Positions 1 to 6,365 of a stretch of DNA of 28,364 bases are shown here, in pieces. Under the pieces are notes generated by a model. The model worked only from the letters and a program-made list of their open reading frames with translations. It was not told the origin of the DNA and did no database searches. The translations under genes were made by a program, and so were the position numbers. This DNA comes from an uncultured bacterium (lineage in GTDB: Bacteria; Actinomycetota; Coriobacteriia; Coriobacteriales; Coriobacteriaceae). Position 1 is the stretch's first letter. The number at the start of each line of letters is the position of its first letter. The DNA lies in contig CAJMSV010000013.1 of NCBI GenBank assembly GCA_905216175.1, forward strand, positions 1 through 28,364. Reading direction: 5' to 3'.

Positions 1-367
1 GTCGTTCTTGGTCTGCAGGGAGTGGGGCTGAAGGGGATTATGGTTTGCTTCGGGCTGAATGTGGTGTGCGGCGAGGGCTTCTTGCGTCCTGCGGAGTGTG
101 CCTAAAAGTAAACTTATGGCGGGCCCTGCGATGTCCGGTCTTCGGCGGATTACTGGTTGGGTGAGGGTGGTGCTTGGGGCGACGTGCAAAAAACGGAGTT
201 TTCAGCAGCCAAAGATTGGTGCATAAGGCTATGGGTGACGTTCGCGGCTCCTGTTGATGCTTTTGCATGACGATTGGGCTTTGTCGATGTTCATATATGG
301 CTGGTTTCTCGCCGCATGCCATCCAGATGGGACGAGCCATGAGGACTATCTACCTTTTGAAAGACTT
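1..367. other. No gene seen; degenerate repeat DNA
   Basis: I see no convincing gene in this stretch. The only long open frame (38-340, - strand) has no ribosome binding site and a low-complexity, Arg/Pro/His-rich translation. Positions 67-120 resemble one arm of the long palindrome at 2815-2933: both contain GCGGCGAG followed by a short T-rich stretch and TTGCGTCCTGCGGA. It therefore looks like a decayed half-copy of that element. Confidence 0.5.
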
Positions 368-396
368 TTGACACCAAAATCTTATCCCGCGATGCT
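368..396 (+). promoter_or_regulatory. Possible promoter of the larA leader
   Basis: A perfect -35 hexamer TTGACA lies at 368-373. At a 17-base spacing the candidate -10 (GATGCT, 391-396) is poor, so the -10 assignment is weak. A transcript starting near 403 would run through the hairpins at 426-452 and the terminator at 572-607 before reaching larA at 731. Confidence 0.3.
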
Positions 397-402
397 GAAT
401 AC

Positions 403-730
403 TCGCAAAAATGCACGCTCCGGAGGGTAATACCCTGTTACGGTTCGAAACCCAGGCGTCATTCTATGCAGCTTATTGACGAATTTATGCAAGATAGCTT
501 ACACGCGCGTGCCACAGGACCGATGTTTGTCTCGGCGCTGTTAAAGCCATCCTGTCCATCGTGTCTTTTACAAGCTGCCGCGGTCCCCTTTGGGATTGCG
601 GCAGCTTTGTTGTGGGTCAAATATGAACGTTGTGTTAATGAGTCGGTGGACGGTGGTGTTTTTCGGTGAGCGGCGTATCCTTCCAACGGTTTATCTAGTG
701 TGTCAGTTGAAAGGAAGAGGGCGCTCGTCA
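403..730 (+). promoter_or_regulatory. Structured larA leader, possible attenuator
   Basis: This 5' region has no credible coding frame but several inverted repeats: AGGGT/ACCCT and GGTTCGAAACC (442-452), ACAGGA/TCCTGT (about 514-555) and CGATG/CATCG (about 521-561). It ends in an intrinsic terminator at 572-607, more than 120 bases before the larA start. The heptamer GCAGCTT at 468-474 is identical to the 3' arm of the terminator (601-607), so it could pair with the terminator 5' arm AAGCTGC (572-578) as an antiterminator. No known riboswitch class is recognised. It could instead be a free-standing small RNA of about 200 bases. Confidence 0.4.
572..612 (+). terminator. Intrinsic terminator inside the larA leader
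   Basis: AAGCTGCCGC (572-581) pairs perfectly with GCGGCAGCTT (598-607). Two G-U pairs and TCCC/GGGA extend the stem to about 16 pairs around a 4-base loop, and TTTGTTGT follows. It lies upstream of larA on the same strand, with no gene in front of it. Confidence 0.65.
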
Positions 731-2008
731 TTGTTTGAATGTGAACTACCGTTTGACCACAAGACGTTGCATCTAGAGCTCGAGGATAAGAACTTCGCTG
801 GTGTGATGGAGGGTCATCAAAACGAGTTTAAGACCACGAAATCGCAGGAAGAGCTGGTGGAGGAGTCACTTGCCAACCCTTATGGCTCGCCTTCGCTCGA
901 GGAGCTTTGCGCTGGCAAGAAGGACATTGTCATCATTAGCTCCGACCATACGCGTCCCGTTCCCTCGCGTGTGACGATGCCTATTCTGCTGCATCACATC
1001 CACTCCGCTGCGCCTGAGGCGCGCGTTCGCATTCTGGTTGCTACGGGTATGCATCGTCCGTCGACGCACGAGGAGCTCGTCAACAAGTACGGCGAGGAGA
1101 TCGTTGCCAACGAGGAAATCGTTATGCACGTCGCGACTGACGACAGCATGATGAAAAAGATCGGCACCCTGCCTTCTGGCGGCGAGTGCATCATCAACAA
1201 GATTGCGGCCGATTGCGATCTGCTGCTTGCCGAGGGCTTTATTGAGCCGCACTTCTTTGCCGGTTTCTCTGGTAGCCGCAAGTCCGTCCTGCCTGGCATC
1301 GCCAGTTACAAGACCATCATGTACAACCACAACGGTCAGTTTGTGAATGATTCCCACTCGCGTGCCGGCAACCTGTGCCACAACCACGTGAGCGAGGACA
1401 TGTTTGCCGCTGCCGAGATGGCTCACCTTGCCTTTGTGCTCAACGTGGTGCTCAACGGCAAGCACGAGGTCATCGGCTCCTTTGCCGGCGACATTCACAA
1501 GGCGCACGAGGCCGGCTGTGAGTTCGTGAAGAGCCTTGCCGGCGTTGAGCCCGTTGAGTGCGAGATTGCCATCACCACCAACGGCGGCTACCCGCTCGAC
1601 CAGAACATCTACCAAGCCGTGAAGGGAATGTGCTCTGCCGAGGCTACGCTTCCCGAGGGCGGTGTGATCATCGACGTCGCCGGCTGTGCCGACGGCCACG
1701 GTGGCGAGGGCTTCTATCACAACATCGCCGACAATGATCCGGCAGAGTTTGAGCGCGCCTGCATCGACCGTCCTAAGGACGAGACCCTGCCCGACCAGTG
1801 GACGAGCCAGATCTTTGCCCGCATCCTGGCGCATCACCCCGTGATCATGGTTACCGACCTGTGCGATCACCAGATGATCAAGGATATGCACATGACGCCG
1901 GTCAACACCCTCGATGAGGCGCTCAAGCTCGCCTTTGAGATGAAGGGTGCCGATGCCAAGGTGGCCGTCATTCCCGATGGCCTGGGCGTTGTCGTCGCTC
2001 AGCACTAG
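731..2008 (+). CDS. larA: LarA, nickel-pincer lactate racemase
   Basis: Lactate racemase interconverting D- and L-lactate with the nickel-pincer nucleotide cofactor, in the cytoplasm. I chose the TTG at 731 rather than upstream ATGs because AGGAAGAGG lies about 10 bases before it and the resulting 425-residue protein matches the known LarA length. With this start the residues fall on the numbers known for the Lactiplantibacillus enzyme: Asp72 and Arg75 in SDHTRP, His108, His174, the cofactor-binding Lys184 in GSRK, His200 and Lys298; a Trp sits at 357 in DQW. All expected catalytic and cofactor residues are present, so it should be active if cofactor is made. The aquaporin gene follows 49 bases downstream, and larB-larC lie convergently nearby. 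Related LarA-family racemases act on other 2-hydroxy acids, so the exact substrate is inferred. Confidence 0.93.
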   Translation: MFECELPFDHKTLHLELEDKNFAGVMEGHQNEFKTTKSQEELVEESLANPYGSPSLEELCAGKKDIVIISSDHTRPVPSRVTMPILLHHIHSAAPEARVRILVATGMHRPSTHEELVNKYGEEIVANEEIVMHVATDDSMMKKIGTLPSGGECIINKIAADCDLLLAEGFIEPHFFAGFSGSRKSVLPGIASYKTIMYNHNGQFVNDSHSRAGNLCHNHVSEDMFAAAEMAHLAFVLNVVLNGKHEVIGSFAGDIHKAHEAGCEFVKSLAGVEPVECEIAITTNGGYPLDQNIYQAVKGMCSAEATLPEGGVIIDVAGCADGHGGEGFYHNIADNDPAEFERACIDRPKDETLPDQWTSQIFARILAHHPVIMVTDLCDHQMIKDMHMTPVNTLDEALKLAFEMKGADAKVAVIPDGLGVVVAQH

Positions 2009-2057
2009 TACGCGGCCTAAACGAATCGTTTATAACCGACAAGAAAGATAAGGTTTT

Positions 2058-2789
2058 ATGCTTACCAAACTCCTCTGCGAATTCGGCGCAACGGCCCTCA
2101 TGATCATCTTTGGCGTGGGCGTGCACTGCGATACCGTGCTCAAGGGCACCAAGTATCAGGGCTCCGGCCACATGTTTGCCATCACCACCTGGTCTTTTGG
2201 CATCTCGGTCTGCCTGTTTGTCTTTGGCGGCGCCGTGTGCATGAACCCCGCCATGGTGCTTGCCCAGTGCATCGTGGGCCTGGTGCCGTGGAGCAGCTGC
2301 ATCCCCTTCATGATTGCCGATATGCTCGGCGGCTTTGTGGGCGCTGTAATCGCTTGGCTTATGTATGCCGATGAGTTCAAGGCTTCCGAGGGCGTCGTCG
2401 ACCCCATTGCTCAGCGCAATATCTTCTCGACCAACCCCACCACCGAGGGCACGAATTATGCTCGCAACTTCTTCTGCGAGGCTATCTGCACCTTTGTGTT
2501 CATCAGCGCCATCCTTGCTGCTGCTAGCCGCGCCGGCGAGAACGTTCTGATGCTCGCTATCTGCGTCGGTCTGATCGTTTGGGCTGTTGGCATGGGCATG
2601 GGCGGCATCACCGGCTTCGCCATGAACCAGGCTCGTGACCTTGGTCCTCGCATGGCCTATCAGGTGCTGCCGATCAAGAACAAGGCCGACAACAACTGGA
2701 AGTATGGCCTGCCTGTTCCTGGCATCGCACCGTTTATCGGTGCCGCTCTGGCCGCACTGTTTGTGCACGGATTCTTGGGCATGTTCTAG
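2058..2789 (+). CDS. larD: LarD-like MIP/aquaglyceroporin channel
   Basis: A 243-residue membrane channel of the major intrinsic protein family. The first half-helix motif is intact (NPA at 63-65, in CMNPAMVLAQ). The second is altered: GFAMNQARDLGPRM gives NQA at 190-192 where glycerol-type channels have NPA, while the following Arg is kept. Six hydrophobic segments are visible. Placement directly after larA, as larD is placed in lactobacilli, suggests that it carries lactic acid or a related small uncharged 2-hydroxy acid; the symbol rests on that context. An AAGAAAGATAAGG stretch before the ATG supplies the ribosome site. It probably shares the larA transcript, which would end in the palindrome at 2815-2933. 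A general glycerol or water channel is the alternative. Confidence 0.8.
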   Translation: MLTKLLCEFGATALMIIFGVGVHCDTVLKGTKYQGSGHMFAITTWSFGISVCLFVFGGAVCMNPAMVLAQCIVGLVPWSSCIPFMIADMLGGFVGAVIAWLMYADEFKASEGVVDPIAQRNIFSTNPTTEGTNYARNFFCEAICTFVFISAILAAASRAGENVLMLAICVGLIVWAVGMGMGGITGFAMNQARDLGPRMAYQVLPIKNKADNNWKYGLPVPGIAPFIGAALAALFVHGFLGMF

Positions 2790-2814
2790 TCCAAGGCTAC
2801 ATAGTTGTCCGCCG

Positions 2815-2933
2815 TCCGTATGGGGTAACTTCCCAGCGCGTCCTCGGACATGCAAAAAGGCTCGCTGCGCACTTCGTGCGGCGAGCCTTTTTGCGTCCTG
2901 CGGAATGCGCTGGGAAGTTACCCCATGCGGACA
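2815..2933. repeat. Long palindrome with bidirectional terminator core
   Basis: Two arms of almost 60 bases meet around TTC near 2875. The outer 25 bases pair with a single T-G mismatch, the middle about 15 bases diverge, and the inner part is near perfect apart from a 2-base indel. The core (2853-2895) has AAAAAGGCTCGC on the left and GCGAGCCTTTTT on the right, so it would terminate both the larA-larD transcript and the opposing larB-larC-tetR transcript. The arms are far longer than a terminator needs, which suggests a palindromic mobile or REP-like element. Confidence 0.8.
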
Positions 2934-2982
2934 GCTGCGGGGTCTTTGTTGCGTTCGCACAAGCAACCCAACATATATATCT

Positions 2983-3103
2983 GACTTTGGATGGGAGGGG
3001 CTTGTTGCTGGTAGGGGCGTTGGGCTGCTGTCGACACTTTGGGATGGATTGTGCTTTGGGTTGGGGCGGCGCTTTGAGATGAGGTCGGAACTTTGGGATG
3101 AGG
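2983..3103. repeat. Imperfect CTTTGGGATG repeats
   Basis: Five short imperfect copies occur in non-coding DNA: near 2983 (GACTTTGGATGGGAGGGG), 3035 (CACTTTGGGATGG), 3053 (GCTTTGGG), 3071 (GCTTTGAGATGAGG) and 3089 (AACTTTGGGATGAGG). Spacing is irregular. Their role is unknown; they sit just past the 3' end of the TetR gene. Confidence 0.4.
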
Positions 3104-3110
3104 GGTTTAC

Positions 3111-3650
3111 TCAGTTGAAGAGAGGCTTAATGGCTGAGAGGTAGTCTTTGGCTACGTCGGCTTTGTCTGCTTGGAAGTTGTGCCAGGCCCACCATTGGAC
3201 GGTGGCTACGAAGCTTGAGGCTATGTGGTGTAGTAAGAAGCTGCGGTCCATGGTGCCGGCGGGGCCTGAGGGGTCGACGGGCACGGTTTCGGCTGCGCGT
3301 GACATGATGGTCTTGCGGAGACAGTCGGCGAAGACGCGGGAGCCGGCGCCGGCTACCAGTGCCCGTACACCCTGACGACGATCCCTGAGGTTGTTGAGGA
3401 TATGATCGACCTGCACGAGTGGGTCGTCGAGCGGCGTACCATCGTCGTCGAGGGCGTGGGTGCAGATGTCGCTCACGAGCTCGGACAGTAGGTCGTCTTT
3501 GCTCTTAAAGAGGCCGTAGAATGTCGCGCGGCCTACGTGGGCGCGCGCGATGATGTCGCCGACGGTGATCTTGCCGTAGTCCTCTTCGCTTAGCAGCTCG
3601 GAGAACGCTGCAACGATGGCAGCGCGGCTTTTTTCTTTGCGGGCATCCAT
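3111..3650 (-). CDS. TetR-family regulator of the lar cluster
   Basis: A 179-residue TetR/AcrR-type regulator. The helix-turn-helix covers about residues 28-50 (ITVGDIIARAHVGRATFYGLF), with the typical TFYxxFxSK pattern; the rest is the ligand/dimer domain. The ATG at 3650 lies two bases after the larC stop codon, so translation is probably coupled, and larB-larC-tetR read as one operon. A longer reading of this frame upstream overlaps larC and is compositionally junk. As the only regulator in the cluster it is the natural candidate to bind the inverted repeat at 5402-5433 in front of larB. The ligand, perhaps a 2-hydroxy acid, is not known. Confidence 0.85.
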   Translation of the reverse strand: MDARKEKSRAAIVAAFSELLSEEDYGKITVGDIIARAHVGRATFYGLFKSKDDLLSELVSDICTHALDDDGTPLDDPLVQVDHILNNLRDRRQGVRALVAGAGSRVFADCLRKTIMSRAAETVPVDPSGPAGTMDRSFLLHHIASSFVATVQWWAWHNFQADKADVAKDYLSAIKPLFN

Positions 3651-3652
3651 GG

Positions 3653-4564
3653 CTATGCATCCACGTGAACGAGCAGACAACGGAGCGTGCCGGAGCAACC
3701 CTCGTAGGGGCGCTTGCCGGCGCCGTAGCCGACGGCCTCGATGCGGTAGCGGGCCGGCAGGTGCTCGGACGTGCGCAGTGCGGCGACGATGGCGGCGCCC
3801 GTGGGCGTCACGAGCTCGCCGGCGACCGGGGCAGGCATGAGAGCGACATTGCCCGCCTGGCACAGGTTGACGACAGCGGGGACGGGAATGGGCATAAGGC
3901 CGTGAGCGCAGCGAATGGTTCCGTGGCCCTCGGAGAGCGACTCGACCACGATATCCTCAATACCCAGGTCATCGAGGCAGATGGCGACCGAGCAGATGTC
4001 AACGATGGAGTCGACGGCGCCCACCTCGTGAAACAGAACGGTATCGGGCGTTTTGCCGTGAGCCTTGGCCTCGGCAGCAGCGAGTACGGTAAAGCTGGCG
4101 AGCGCACGACGCTTGGCGCCATCGCTTAGCTGCGAGCCGTCGATGATGGCGGTGACGTCCGCCAAAGAACGATGGTGATGGTGGTGGGCGTGATGGTGAC
4201 CCTCGTGACCATGGCCGTGGGCCTCATGGTCATGCTCGTGGCAGTGCTCGTGCCCGCCATGGTCATGATGGTGGTGCTCGTGCTCGTGCGTGTGCTCGGC
4301 AGCTGCTTCGTTGCCGTAGAGCCAGGCCATATCGTGATCGTGGTTCTCGAGCTCCTCTGCAAGCTGGACGTCAAAATCGTAGGCGTCGATGCCATGCTTG
4401 TTTGCGCGGGTGACGGCGATCGAAAAGCCGTCGACCGGAAGCGTGGCGAGCTGCTCGCGCAGATGCTCCTCGCTGGCGCCCAGGTCGAGCAGGGCCGCGA
4501 CGGTCATATCGCCGCTGATGCCCGAGGTGCCGTCGATGATAAGCGTGTGCTGATGGTTGGACAT
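3653..4564 (-). CDS. larC: LarC-like protein, C1 domain only, His-rich
   Basis: LarC inserts nickel into the pincer cofactor in a CTP-dependent step. This 303-residue protein matches the N-terminal LarC1 part: IDGTSGISGDM at residues 10-20, then the long DUF111-type fold ending in GYGAGKRPYEGCSGTLR. Residues 91-131 hold 24 histidines in 41 positions, plausibly a nickel store or delivery site. The LarC2 portion, which in other bacteria is fused or made by ribosomal frameshifting and binds CTP, is absent: the stop is followed after two bases by the TetR start, and no LarC2-like sequence is visible in the other frames there. The ATG at 4564 is preceded by AAGGAG overlapping the larB stop. Either C2 is encoded elsewhere or this version works differently. 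Confidence 0.85.
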   Translation of the reverse strand: MSNHQHTLIIDGTSGISGDMTVAALLDLGASEEHLREQLATLPVDGFSIAVTRANKHGIDAYDFDVQLAEELENHDHDMAWLYGNEAAAEHTHEHEHHHHDHGGHEHCHEHDHEAHGHGHEGHHHAHHHHHRSLADVTAIIDGSQLSDGAKRRALASFTVLAAAEAKAHGKTPDTVLFHEVGAVDSIVDICSVAICLDDLGIEDIVVESLSEGHGTIRCAHGLMPIPVPAVVNLCQAGNVALMPAPVAGELVTPTGAAIVAALRTSEHLPARYRIEAVGYGAGKRPYEGCSGTLRCLLVHVDA

Positions 4565-4574
4565 GGAATGCTCC

Positions 4575-5357
4575 TTAACGGGCGCAGGGTGTGCCGGCGC
4601 TCAGATGATTGATAAGACTTGCCTGGTAGGCGGCACCAAAGCCGTTGTCGATATTGACGACCGAAACGCCGCTGGCGCAGGAGTTGAGCATGGCGAGCAG
4701 CGCGGCTACGCCACCAAAACTTGCGCCGTAGCCCACGCTGGTGGGAACGGCGATGACCGGACAGCTCACCAGACCGCCGATAACGCTCGCCAACGCGCCC
4801 TCCATGCCGGCGATGGCGATGACCACCTGCGCCTGAGCAAGTTCCTCGGCATGCGCGAGCAGGCGGTGCAGGCCGGCGACACCTACGTCGTAGAGGCGGT
4901 CGACCTCGTTGCCATAGAACTCGGCCGTCAATGCGGCTTCCTCGGCGACGGGCAGGTCGCTCGTGCCGGCGCAGGCGACGACGATGCGTCCGTTGCCGGT
5001 AGGGGAGGGCTTGCCGCCCACGAGGGCGAGCTGTGCGTCCGGGACATATCCCAGGTCGATGCCGTTGCCGAGGAGCTCCGAGGTACGGGCTGCTTTTTCG
5101 GCATTCAGGCGCGTGACCAGGATGCGCTCCTGACCAGCATCGCACAGCGCTTCGATAATGGCGGCAATCTGCTCGGCGGTTTTACCGGCACCGTAGACAA
5201 CCTCGCCGGCTCCCTGGCGCACCCCGCGCGAAAGATCGAGCTGTGCAAAGCCCAGGTCGGCGGTCGGCGCCGTCTGGATGCGCGTGAGGGCATCGGCCGG
5301 CGTAATGCTTCCGTCTGCCACGTCACTTAGCAATTGCTCAAGATCTCGTTTGTCCAT
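4575..5357 (-). CDS. larB: LarB, NaAD carboxylase/hydrolase
   Basis: LarB starts nickel-pincer cofactor synthesis by carboxylating nicotinic acid adenine dinucleotide and cleaving its phosphoanhydride. The 260-residue protein has the PurE-like C-terminal half. Glu186 (GMEGAL) and Cys227 (LNSCASG) are 41 residues apart, as are the catalytic Glu180 and Cys221 reported for the Lactiplantibacillus enzyme, so the active site appears intact. The VVNIDNGFGA motif follows. I chose the ATG at 5357 over the one at 5390 because GAAGGGA lies about seven bases before it. First gene of the larB-larC-tetR operon; a 10-bp inverted repeat lies in its promoter region. Confidence 0.93.
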   Translation of the reverse strand: MDKRDLEQLLSDVADGSITPADALTRIQTAPTADLGFAQLDLSRGVRQGAGEVVYGAGKTAEQIAAIIEALCDAGQERILVTRLNAEKAARTSELLGNGIDLGYVPDAQLALVGGKPSPTGNGRIVVACAGTSDLPVAEEAALTAEFYGNEVDRLYDVGVAGLHRLLAHAEELAQAQVVIAIAGMEGALASVIGGLVSCPVIAVPTSVGYGASFGGVAALLAMLNSCASGVSVVNIDNGFGAAYQASLINHLSAGTPCAR

Positions 5358-5401
5358 ATAAGTTCCCTTCGACGCAGAAAAGTTTAGCACGCGAAGGGTT
5401 G

Positions 5402-5433
5402 TTTCCGAACATTAGAGCAGAATTGTTCGGAAA
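5402..5433 (-). promoter_or_regulatory. Operator-like inverted repeat before larB
   Basis: TTTCCGAACA (5402-5411) and TGTTCGGAAA (5424-5433) are perfect 10-base inverted arms separated by 12 bases. On the - strand, a candidate promoter is TTCGGA (-35), 17 bases, TAAACT (-10), with the -35 inside one arm. A second repeat, AAATCT/AGATTT, abuts it at 5431-5450. No strong T-run follows on either strand, so an operator is more likely than a terminator for serB. The TetR protein of the same operon is the likely ligand. Confidence 0.6.
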
Positions 5434-5473
5434 TCTAATATGTCAGATTTGATGAAGTTGTGAGGCTAACTCG

Positions 5474-6109
5474 CTAGTCGCGCAGGATGATGTCCATGGC
5501 GAGCATCAGGTTGCGCTCGTCGATGGCAAACGGGGCGGCTTCGCGCGTCTTGGGCTTGGCACAAAACGCGATGCCCGTGCCCGCGGCCTGAATCATGGGG
5601 ATGTCGTTGGCGCCGTCACCGATCGCGACGGTGTGGGCCATGTCGACACCGCACTCAACCGCCCAATCCAGCAGCTGGATGAGCTTGGACTCCTTGGTCA
5701 CAATGTCTGCCGCCAGCTTGCCGGTGAGCTTGCCGTCCACGACTTCCAGACGGTTGGCCAGGCAAAAATCGATGCTCGCGGCGGCCACGATCTTGTCGGC
5801 GACCTCGTGGAAGCCACCGCTTACCACGCCGACCTTCCAGTCCTTGCTGTGCGCCGAGCGCACAAGCTCCAGCGCGCCGGGAGTAAACGTCACGCGCTCA
5901 AAGGTGCGCTCGAACACGCTCTCATCCAAGCCGGCAAGCAGCCCCACGCGCTCCTCGAGCGCCTGCTTAAAGTCAAGCTCGCCGCGCATGGCGCGTTCGG
6001 TGATCTGTGCAACTTGCTCTCCCACGCCGGCTTCCTCGCCCAACAGGTCGATGACTTCCTGGTTGATGAGCGTGGAGTCGATATCCATAACGATGAGGCG
6101 TGCAGTCAT
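5474..6109 (-). CDS. serB: Phosphoserine phosphatase SerB
   Basis: Cytoplasmic HAD-superfamily phosphatase for the last step of serine synthesis. The 211-residue protein shows the motifs in order: DIDST at residues 9-13 with nucleophile Asp9 and acid/base Asp11, VVSGGF for motif II, a Lys in TKESK, and GDGANDIPMI for motif III. The frame extends further upstream, but the ATG at 6109 has GGAAAGG seven bases before it and places the nucleophile close to the N terminus, as in the family. It reads toward larB but is separated by the inverted repeat region, so it is probably an independent unit. Confidence 0.92.
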   Translation of the reverse strand: MTARLIVMDIDSTLINQEVIDLLGEEAGVGEQVAQITERAMRGELDFKQALEERVGLLAGLDESVFERTFERVTFTPGALELVRSAHSKDWKVGVVSGGFHEVADKIVAAASIDFCLANRLEVVDGKLTGKLAADIVTKESKLIQLLDWAVECGVDMAHTVAIGDGANDIPMIQAAGTGIAFCAKPKTREAAPFAIDERNLMLAMDIILRD

Positions 6110-6311
6110 GGCGGGCCTTTCCGAGTGCAGTTGTATTGGGGCACATTGTCGCACGCGGCGCGCCTGGGCGACGGCCAGGCCGCGTCAATTGTTTCGTCTC
6201 CGTCAAGTCTTTGGGCAGGGGCCACTTTTTCGCGGCACATCGACGCGGGTGCGATAACATAGAACGCCATGTCTGGCTGCGCGGTTTACGCAGGCTGGGC
6301 AAATCTGTACG

Positions 6312-6336
6312 ACGCCGCCCGGAACGACACGGGGCG
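6312..6336 (+). promoter_or_regulatory. Hairpin in the aspS 5' region
   Basis: GCCGCCC and GGGCGGC form a 7-pair stem around about 10 bases, shortly before the aspS ribosome site AAGGAGG. There is no T-run, so it is not a terminator. Its role is unknown. Confidence 0.3.
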
Positions 6337-6365
6337 GCACAGATCCATAAAGGAGGATCACTGGT

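Noticed and set aside
38..340. 100-codon open frame on the - strand
   Set aside because: No ribosome site, Arg/Pro/His-rich translation without domain pattern, and it overlaps repeat-derived DNA.
442..452. GGTTCGAAACC, resembling a tRNA T-loop
   Set aside because: The flanks do not form a T stem or acceptor stem, and no other tRNA arms are found around it.
403..612. 6S RNA or tmRNA in the larA leader
   Set aside because: No long rod with a central bubble, no pairing between the 5' and 3' ends, and no tag-peptide or tRNA-like part.
466..669. 67-codon open frame in the larA leader
   Set aside because: Poor ribosome site, and it runs through the strong terminator hairpin at 572-607. A leader peptide cannot be fully excluded.
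3111..3863. Longer reading of the tetR frame as a LarC2 frameshift product
   Set aside because: The extra N-terminal residues overlap larC and are Arg-rich junk; the rest is a clear TetR protein, so it is not LarC2.
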